Below, piece after piece: positions 56,038 through 64,000 of a stretch of DNA of 64,000 nt; positions within the stretch are counted from its first letter, which is position 1, and the number at the start of each line of letters is the position of its first letter. A model generated the notes under the pieces. It had not been told where the DNA came from and did no database searches. It saw only the letters and a list, made by a program, of their open reading frames with translations. The DNA lies in the NCBI GenBank assembly GCA_019400425.1, contig JAFREE010000018.1:124001-188000 (forward strand), in the 5' to 3' direction. The position numbers were made by a program, and so were the translations under genes. The DNA comes from Hymenochaete sp. R1 (Eukaryota > Basidiomycota > Agaricomycetes > Hymenochaetales > Hymenochaetaceae).

Positions 56038-58013
56038 ACGTATCTCATCTCGCACCCAAGGCTCGGAGAATCAAGCTCACTTCAATTTATCTCTTTCAAA
56101 TGTTGTCATCGCGATCAAGGCAGTGTTAGACTTTTTCGTTTTTCGTAATGTCAAACGAATCAAGCATTAAGGATTGAATGTTTTTGATGATTTGGGTCGT
56201 TCAAGGTCGAGGACCGGTGGACATTAGGTACATCTGGGCAACCGCAGGCTGCTATACTGCTTATTTTCTTTCTTTCTTCTGTCTCTGTTTTAACATAATC
56301 TTCCTCATTTGAGCGTATGTATTTTTTTTCTGGACTTCTTATAAATTGCACTCTAAACAGTTTTTCGGGACCCCTAGAATGCAGTGGATGTTTGCATGAA
56401 GCGTCTTTTATCGACCATACCTTGAAATGTATGTGAAGCATTCCCATACGGTCCTAATTAATGACACTCGATACGATTCCTTGGGATGTAGCTCAGCGCA
56501 CGAATACTCACAACTGATATGCAAATAACATTCTTCGAAGGAATTGGTGCTTCAACAAAGTTCTTCTCAAGAGCATAAATGGCAAATAATCTGCAATTGC
56601 TGGGCACCACCATCAGACTCCGAGAAAATAGAAACTCAACTGAGCAGGTAGTCGGAAAGTTTGTCTGTGAGCGCCCCGCTGGTGACTGCGGAGGGGTCGT
56701 AGAAGAGACGGAATAGCTAAGAGGCACTATACACGAGTTCAAGTAGGAAGAACGAAGAGCAAGAGAGCGGCTCCGTCCGAGAGCCGAGTCGAAGGTTAAG
56801 GCGCTCACATAACAGGGTGCCTATCCCGGATTTACTGCAATAAAAAAAAACCGGTCCTCGACAGAGGTCGGAACCGAACTTCCCACTGGCGCTTAAACGC
56901 TATAGGCGCCTTCAAAAATCCATATTCAAGCGCACGAGTATTCACCGCTTTCCACATTTCTCGGGACGGAAAAAACGTGCTTCAGGCGTGTGCGTGTCCG
57001 GTGTGTTGAAGTCCCTAACCCACGATGCTGTACGCACATCATTTTTTCTTAGCTCTGAAGTAGACGCTAGTATCAGCAACGGCGAGGACGACTCTACGGA
57101 AAGTCGAGGTGAAAGTTCCAAGCGAGTGCTCTCTTGGTGTGCATAGGTGTTTGGGCCCTATTTCCTGAATTGGATTGAAGTCGAAGTGGGTCCGGTATTT
57201 TCTCCGGATAAGAGATGCTGTGATTGTATACGGCTGTTGGTGCTTCACCGCAATCCCACTCGAAATTTCTGGTGGTATGGAAAAATAACTGGGTAGGAAG
57301 GGGAAGGGGAAGCTTCCTCTGCGGGGGATTGATAGCCACATTCTCACGCTCTTTGACGAACCCTCCCGATTGACTCGGTACTCGGTAACTGCTCAATCGA
57401 CTCTCCGTCGCACCCGATGAATCTTACCATGACGATCCCTAGATCGTCAAGTCCTGCCACCTGATATGATCTTGACCGACTTATCACTCGCGTTGATCGA
57501 AGAGAAGCGCTGAGCTATTCATGTTTGAGCGTTGTAATCAGCTTGCTAGTCACTGGCATAGTGTCCGTGGGCGACGATTGTCTGCGTTTCATACCGTGCC
57601 AACATCATGTCCGTACCAACTTGATGTATGATGATCACAATACCACTTCTGATCATCTAGGCATTACCAATGTGCCTCTGTTGCTCTTAGAGAGATGCAT
57701 CTTCACCGCTGGAGTTTTGGGGCGGCGAAGCTGTGTTTCGAGCTGCACTGATGGTAGTTCAATGTTTCATCCGGGCAGCCGGGAATGGTACTTGGGTCGA
57801 TAGGTTCCCAGTATAATGCGGTTGGGTCTATGGTGCGTGTAATTCGATATTTGTCGAGAAAAAACTTCAGCAAGTTTATATTGTTTTGATTGCAGGTCTT
57901 CTGTGCACAATACTTCCGCCGCCATCAACGAAGTTCAGCTTATACGCGCAATGCTAATTAGGTGCTACGATAGCTCGAATGCAGAACGAGTCGTTTAATG
58001 TGTGTACTAAAAA
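56038..58013. other. Long intergenic region, no supported gene
   Basis: About 2 kb. There are short ORFs on both strands, such as a minus-strand pair near 57039-57396 with no family. At 56842-56910 two inverted repeats lie next to a run of nine A (see findings). No tRNA fold could be built. Confidence 0.45.
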
Positions 58014-58928
58014 TTACGACGAACTATGGCCATCGCCTGCCTTGGAACCCTCGACACTCTTATTCCTCTTACTTAACTGGGTTCCACTGGCTTCGACCGC
58101 TTCTGCTTGAACCTTCCGCTTCCTATCAGTCCGTTCCTTTATTTGCGCCTGTGTACCCCCCTTTCTCCCAGGCTGTGGCGTACCATCCACTTTGACGCAG
58201 TAGAAAAGTTCGGTCTTGTTCAATTTATCTTCGAGACTAGCAAGCTTCGTCCAGCCCCCCCGAATTTCTTCTGTGGACTTTCGCAGGTCGTATATCGTTC
58301 CAAATGAGAGACGGTGCTTAGAAGGAAGATACTGGTGTACTTGGGCAGTGAGGGAGTCCACGCTGTCTTGTGATCCATCATCGAGACCAAGGAGCGCCTG
58401 GACGAGATTGTTCTTTGCTATGTGGTCCCCAGCCCATTCGTAAGCTTTGACCCAGCCTGAAGCAGCGAGCGAATATTCTAGCGCTTTATATACGTCCTCC
58501 TTGGCTTTCTCAAAGTAGCGTCTAACCCGCTTCCTTACTTTGTCCAGCATATACTTAGAAATAACGAGGCTTTCCTGCTTTGAGTAAAAACCCAAGAACT
58601 GTTCAATAAACAAGGTACCGATCTCAACATGAAACTGTTTGAGCTCGAGTTGGACAGAAGCCTGTGTCTCTTCAGATGCTCCTGACAATTTGAGTGCGGC
58701 GGAGTAAGGAGAGAACCTGTTGTTGAGCTCGGTTTTATGCTTTATAAGGGTCCTCCATGGTATCGTATAAAAATTGCCGTCGGGACCCTGTTTTACTACA
58801 TCGTCCATGTGTTTGCGACATGTCGTGATGGCTTCCTCCTTGACCTGTCGGCTCCGTTCGACATCGACCATTTCTTCATTGATGTAGCTATCTCGTGCGA
58901 AGTCGCTTTCTGTATGCGCGTGAGACAT
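58014..58928 (-). CDS. Hypothetical charged helical protein (304 aa ORF)
   Basis: A single open frame from MSHAHTESDFARDSYINEEM to the stop at 58014. The sequence is rich in charged helical stretches (LVISKYMLDKVRKRVRRYFE, AKEDVYKALEYSLAASGWVK). It ends in a basic, Ser-rich tail (KERTDRKRKVQAEAVE, then SKRNKSVEG) that could be a nuclear signal. I do not recognise a family. The minus-strand pieces at 59234-59929 are similar in style and could be its 5' exons, in which case the start given here is internal. Confidence 0.55.
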   Translation of the reverse strand: MSHAHTESDFARDSYINEEMVDVERSRQVKEEAITTCRKHMDDVVKQGPDGNFYTIPWRTLIKHKTELNNRFSPYSAALKLSGASEETQASVQLELKQFHVEIGTLFIEQFLGFYSKQESLVISKYMLDKVRKRVRRYFEKAKEDVYKALEYSLAASGWVKAYEWAGDHIAKNNLVQALLGLDDGSQDSVDSLTAQVHQYLPSKHRLSFGTIYDLRKSTEEIRGGWTKLASLEDKLNKTELFYCVKVDGTPQPGRKGGTQAQIKERTDRKRKVQAEAVEASGTQLSKRNKSVEGSKAGDGHSSS

Positions 58929-59233
58929 TGCGTGTCTACCAAGAGCGCTTTTGCGGGGGCAAAGGCGATTTTTCGAGGGTGAGGGTGAGGGAATAGCGGG
59001 AATGAGAAGTTAAACGCAAAGTTTGTATTTCCCTGTGTATGCGGACTGTCAGGTAGAGCAATAAGTTCATCCGTAGCAAACTTGTTTTTCCGTCTGAGGA
59101 TGCAAACGGAAGCATTTGAGTATGCAAAGCGAAAGTAGATATGCACGGAAACTTGCCTTCATTCAGTCGTAATCTTTCATTGGTATCTTGTTTTTCTCTA
59201 GGTTACGCCCACTTTGCAGCTGCTTGGGGCCAT

Positions 59234-59929
59234 TTAACGTCCGCTCATCATACCTCGTAGGGGTTCTAATGATAATGGAACTGGAATTGGAAATTTCATT
59301 TGGGAGGGAGTTAAAGAGAATGCCTGATTAGTATAATGCATCGAGACCAGCGCAAGAAAGTTAGTCTCCTTCCCTTGATGTGGGCTATGGATACGCCAAT
59401 TTGTAAAGAAAGTAATCTTCATACCTCGCATTTCTTGGATTCTTTTACTAATCTTCTCAGGTGATCCTCCCATAGAGGTAATTTGCTCATACCAACGCAA
59501 ACTTGCATCTTGCGCTACTTGCCTTGCCAGGCAGCCACGCTCATGTGCGTATCTGTCAAAGTCAATGAGTGGTTCTGAGAGAGACGAGACGGCGTTATTG
59601 TGGGCCTGTTTCCTCTTTTCTAGGTTTACGAGCTCTTCCTGCCACATGTCTCCATGTACGCCCTTTAAGTTCCCAGCAAGGCGCTTCACATTACCTTTCT
59701 TTTGCAGATGTTAAGAGAAATGCCTTGATGTCGCGGTCGTCCACGAGCCCTGCCTCTTTAGGAGTCTGCTTTGCTTCGATGCGTAGCTGCTCTATCTCTA
59801 GGTACTTTTAATACTGGGCCGACCTAATACGCTTACCTGAACACAATGCTGAGAGGGTTTGAAACCGGTGGAAGAAGAGGTCGTTGAAATAGGGTTAGTG
59901 GCACTACTGCTTATTAAGGACGTATCCAT
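59234..59929 (-). CDS. Hypothetical protein fragment or 5' exons of the 58-59 kb gene
   Basis: From an ATG at 59929 the frame reads MDTSLISSSATNPISTTSSS, then after a possible very short intron LEIEQLRIEAKQTPKEAGLV and DDRDIKAFLLTSAKE. A second frame continues with KQAHNNAVSSLSEPLIDFDR, YAHERGCLARQVAQDASLRW and SPEKISKRIQEMR. To join them needs a 32 bp intron, shorter than usual, and a second one with an odd acceptor, or a frameshift. So it is either a real gene with awkward splicing or a decaying one. No family recognised. Confidence 0.35.
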
Positions 59930-61950
59930 AGTTTGGATCAACCTGCAATGTGCATCTTGGTCCTGTCGACACAACGTATCGCTATTATTTTGGATCCTTT
60001 GAGGAACGTGGAAGTCTTTCCATCCTAGATGACTGTGGTCGTAAGAGACAGCAGCTGCATGAAGTTAGACCGACTCTGTCAGCTACGATTTGGGAAAAGT
60101 TTGAGGGTTCTCACCAGAAACTTGTCAAGATTGGCATTCGAGTCTCGGCGTGTTAAAGTAAATCTGGATGAGAGACAACAGAATTCACCAGACATGATGA
60201 AGATATTTCATGCGACTACTTTAACTTCTTCTCGACAAGACGGAACTGATGGTAATTCCAGCGGCTATGCCATCTTCACCTATCATCTGGGGCACGTTTA
60301 GGTCATGACTGAACATATATTGGTGTGTAAAAGCGGAGAAGGGAAGGATTGAATGTGAGTCCATAGTAAGGAATGGCCAGGAAGATCTGGCCCAAACTCC
60401 TTCTTCGACTACGAGAGTCCTAAGACTTCTTATTATCCAAGCATCAAGGCGGAACAAGAACAGTCAGCGCCTTGATTAACAATCAGCTCGAGAAGTTAGC
60501 TTTGAACCCACTCACCCAGCGTGAATTTTCGGATGTTTCGGCAGGTGACTGAATGGAAACCAACACTTGGCACCAACTCGGTCATACTCCCACCAATCCC
60601 TCGCATCCGAAAGCGCACAATGAAAACAGGTAGGTGTATCGATCCCGCCATCGAACATCTACTAGGAGAACCGAATCCTTGACTCCGGGTATGTAGGTAC
60701 GACTGAGAAGCGGGCCCGAGTGGAGTATAGACTAGCCTCGGAGATGTGGGGGATAGAAACACCGTCCTTGAGTCTGTGTGATCGGAAGTAGCTTGATAAC
60801 CTTTGCAAATACACATACCGAAAAACATACTGGTAGTGATTTTTTTTTCAGCCGAGGGGGCAACGAGAGAGATCATGGGTCTTTGTACCATTGTCTTCTA
60901 TGGGCGAGACCGATCACTTCTGAAGGGACCTTTTTCTAGAAGTTGCCGAAAATTCTGTGAATAGGATACATCCGCGGACTTGTCCGCGTTTCATAGGCTC
61001 CTTGTTATTATCAGGTAGTACAACAGACCGACCTTATCCAAGGGGGGTAAATCGATGCTATTCCTGGAGAGATAAAGATGAGTACATGTGATAGAGTCAC
61101 ATAGATATGAGAAGGGAAGATACAGTTGTTGAAGATATGATAGGGTGTCCGATTACTGTGTCTCATAGACATTGGAAAGACTCTCATGAATGGGGGAGAA
61201 GGGGAACCAGGAATACGGGGACGAGACCGCTGTTGTGGCTTGAACGCAGGAAAAGCGTCCGCTGAGTTTTCGGACATCGTCGTTCACTTTCAAGCCTTGT
61301 TCAACGCTTTGACTCCAGAATTCAATTTTGATCTCCTTGAACTGCAGACGTCGATTTCCTGCCTAGAAAAGAAATTTACGGAGAAAAGCGAAAGGGAAAG
61401 TCGAACAAGTTGAAAAAATAGTCGAGAATTTGTGGGTTAGAGTTGCCATAAAAGGAGTAAGCTTTTGTAATAGTTCGGCACAACTCGGCACGTGCATAAG
61501 CAAACTGTGTGGATGGACGCAAGGCGCTCTAAACAGCTTCTTACCTTTTCTATGACTCCTCATCCACATCTTGTCTTCAACCACCATCTTCAAGCACCCT
61601 TGGCTTGCCGTTCAAGCAGTTGACGGCGACGAACGAGCTCTGTCGACGTCGGCAATCCGTTCTCTGTGCTCATCTTGGCGAGGCCCACAACTCCGGGTCT
61701 GCTATCCATAAGTACGGGTCAGGCTCAGCAACGTGAGAAGGTGTTCCAGCATCCCCTCCGTCGGTCGTCCTTCCTCCTCCATTCTCCTCTTCTCCCTAGG
61801 CAATTCTCCCGTCTCTTCTGTTTAAGACCGCCATCTTGTCTTAGCTTTAGGCCCTTTTACCCCTTTGCTCTCAAGCTCATCTAGCTCCTGGCTTTTTCGC
61901 CTTGGGATCCAACCTCTTACAGCCTGAACAGTATCAAGTCAAAGCACATC
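59930..61950. other. Long intergenic region and velvet-gene promoter
   Basis: About 2 kb without a recognised gene. The last 250 bp (about 61700-61900) are strongly pyrimidine-rich, as expected for the leader of the downstream velvet gene. Weak ORFs near 60500-60890 and 61186-61413 have no motif. Confidence 0.45.
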
Positions 61951-64000
61951 ATGATTCAGGTCACAAATGCGCGCCGCCCTAGCGCAACTGCCGTCACGGT
62001 CAGACGTGAGCCTGTTGCTGGCTCATCTGAAGGAGCGGACCAAATCTGGGGTTCTTGGTACAATGACAAGTATGCACAGCTCTTGATTTACGTCGACCGA
62101 TGGCTCACTTTCGGGTCCGCACAGATACTATTCCTTAGAGATCGTTCAGCACCCGATACGAGCGCGAATGTGTGGATTTGGGGATAAGGTCTGCTGTATC
62201 CTCTAGCATGTGCTATTTGTTAATCACCATTTTTTGAATAGGATCGGAGACCTTTAGCACCTGCTGCAGTGGCCAAAATGAATGTTACACGAGCGGATAA
62301 TTCAACAATCAGCGTAGAGTAAGGCGTTGCTTTCGTATCATTTTAAATCCAAGATTTACCGACAAACGTTTTCCAGCGACATCGATCCAGCATTTTTTGT
62401 GGTTACTGTGGACCTCTGGTCCTCTGACGGTAAACAGGAGATGAATCTAGTCCTTCATCCTTCCGCTGCGGAACGGTACATCCCAACACATGTCACAAAA
62501 TCGCGACGACGTGGGAACAATTCTGGTACTTCTTCGTCTACGGCTGCCCCAGAACCCCCGGTGAGCTTATTACAGTTGGCAAGGCTTGTTATATTGACTC
62601 AATATCTGACGGAATTCTGATCCCGCAACCTCCCCTCCTCTCTATTCAATATAATTTTCATTCACCTGAACATTGTTTCGTGATCGCGATATTCTTAATC
62701 TGAAACCGTATCGACAATAAGACCCCATTACAGGCACTTCCGCCACCAGGCGCATCGTATTCCCACTCCCAGAATCAACCCCCATATCCAACTTATCCCT
62801 CCGTCCCTCCAGATGTAAATGCGCCCCCTCCGTTTGTGCCAGGTCAACCGCCCTACTATACCGAGCACCCGCCCTGGGGATACCCACCGTATCCTCCTTA
62901 TCCACCTACTGCCTATCCAGGGTATCCTCCTCCACCTATCCAACCTCCGCCTCCGCCTTGGACCAGAACCGATTCATCACGCAGTGAACCATCGTCAGTG
63001 ACCGCGCCGACAGACTCAGAAAGAACGCCCGTCCCCCCATTTGGTGCGCCTTACCGTCATCCTCCGCCACCGGCAGATGGTAGCCAACTATATGCCATTC
63101 AGCCTTATGGTCCTCCCCATCCCAGTCATTCTCCATACGGTCCAGCTCCCCCTCCACCACCCTCCTCTGTGCCCCCGCCGCCTGCTCTGAACTCTGACGG
63201 TTCAAGCTCGAGGACTTCAGCGAACAAGCCCTCAACAAGTTCAGCGTCATCAAGCTCAAGGACAGCGAACACATCGAGCCCTGCGCCGACAGCGATGTCG
63301 TTGCCGCGTCACTCGTATACACGTACTCTTGTCGGACCTTTGTGCGCAAACGCTCAACGACTAAATGACGAGCATAGAAAACCGGGAATATTTTTCTTGT
63401 TCCAGGACCTTTCAATCCGCACAGAAGGGACATTCCGACTAAGACTACGACTAATGAATGTTGGCGTGTAAGTCCTTCTTGTCATTATCATACCTTCAAT
63501 CGGTCTTCGCAGCCTCGATTTCCTAGCAGGCAGGAGACCGTTTAATTCTATGCATCCTGCTGATCATTTCGCGGACCTGACGTCCGTTCCATCCGAATAG
63601 CTTCCCCTCCCCCGAACCGGGCGCAAACCGCGTCATGACGACGACCTCGCCCATTCTCGCCCAGAGCTTCACCGAGTCCTTCACGGTCTACTCGGCGAAG
63701 CGTTTCCCTGGTGTCCCAGGTGCGTTGCCTTCCCTTTCATCGTTCAACCCCACCGCCTGCAGCTGCGGCTGGGCCAGTATCCGAGATCACCGAAAAGCAA
63801 CGACGGTAGACGAGGTTAAAATGCTAACCCCATCGTCGCTGCCTTCCTTTCGTTGCTGACCGAGTGGTGTCGCCTTCCACCTCCTTCGATGCGCCATTAG
63901 GCTTCGATATCGTTTGTTTTTGACTCTATTGTTTGCGTTGGTATAGATACAACGGCGCTGTCGATCGCGTTTGGTAACCAAGGTCAAAAGCTTCCTTTGG
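61951..64000 (+). CDS. VelB-type velvet-domain regulator, 3' end cut by window
   Basis: Exons 61951-62050, 62139-62188, 62242-62318, 62377-62560, 62734-63467, 63601-63719 and 63947 onward. The velvet domain starts IVQHPIRARMCGFGDKDRRP, continues FFVVTVDLWSSDGKQEMNLV, and resumes after a long insertion with YTRTLVGPLCANAQRLNDEH, GIFFLFQDLSIRTEGTFRLR, SFTVYSAKRFPGVP and DTTALSIAFGNQGQKLPL. The insertion, about 220 residues of Pro/Tyr/Ser-rich sequence, splits the domain as in VelB. Velvet proteins bind DNA with an NF-kB-like fold and coordinate sexual development, sporulation and secondary metabolism, usually as VelB-VeA or VelB-VosA pairs. The proposed first junction (62050/62139) gives QIWEIVQHPIRARMCGFG. 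The last intron seen, at 63720-63946, is 227 bp. The C-terminal end lies beyond the window. Confidence 0.9.

Noticed and set aside
56842..56910. tRNA on the minus strand
   Set aside because: B-box-like sequence and T run are present, but the T stem, acceptor stem and A box fail to fit a cloverleaf; kept only as a finding.
57039..57396. Two overlapping minus-strand ORFs of about 100 codons
   Set aside because: No family, no splice structure and two competing frames; not called.

Overview
The window looks like nuclear DNA of a mushroom-forming basidiomycete (Agaricomycetes). The evidence is compact genes split by many 46-90 bp GT-AG introns, pyrimidine-rich leaders, DUF6533-type membrane proteins, a velvet-family regulator and conserved fungal genes whose exons can be rebuilt in frame. 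No tRNA, rRNA, CRISPR array or bacterial-type operon was recognised.

Layout. 1-4.3 kb is debris-rich: the 3' part of a pogo/Tigger-type DDE transposase gene, a degenerate ubiquitin-like stretch and the broken 3' end of a plasma-membrane H+-ATPase gene. 4.8-11.6 kb has two genes on the minus strand: a triple-RRM RNA-binding protein of the NAM8/NGR1/TIA-1 type and a stomatin (band-7). 14-25.2 kb alternates three members of a DUF6533 multi-pass membrane protein family with VTC1 (polyphosphate synthesis and transport) and a histidine acid phosphatase/phytase. 25.9-39.5 kb holds housekeeping and regulatory genes: a RhoGEF with a long C-terminal region, a RING finger protein, a SAM-dependent methyltransferase, a Reb1/TTF-I-like Myb protein and, convergent with it, SWC4/DMAP1. 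40.4-45.1 kb carries two more DUF6533 paralogues in tandem. 45.4-53.1 kb is rich in mitochondrial genes: an NDUFAF3-like complex I assembly factor, NDUFA8, a lipoyl ligase and NDUFA1, with a small ubiquitin-like-fold candidate and a TKL-like protein kinase between them. 53.6-60 kb has the splicing factor BUD31 and several unrecognised ORFs. The window ends inside a VelB-type velvet gene.

How the genes relate. Most are independent housekeeping loci. Three local themes stand out: the five-member DUF6533 family spread over 31 kb; the closeness of VTC1 and phytase, both concerned with phosphate; and three complex I-related genes plus a lipoylation enzyme within 7.7 kb. Exon coordinates were built by hand from splice signals, reading frame and family similarity. 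Where exon lengths are given they add up to whole codons; junctions that could not be settled are marked.
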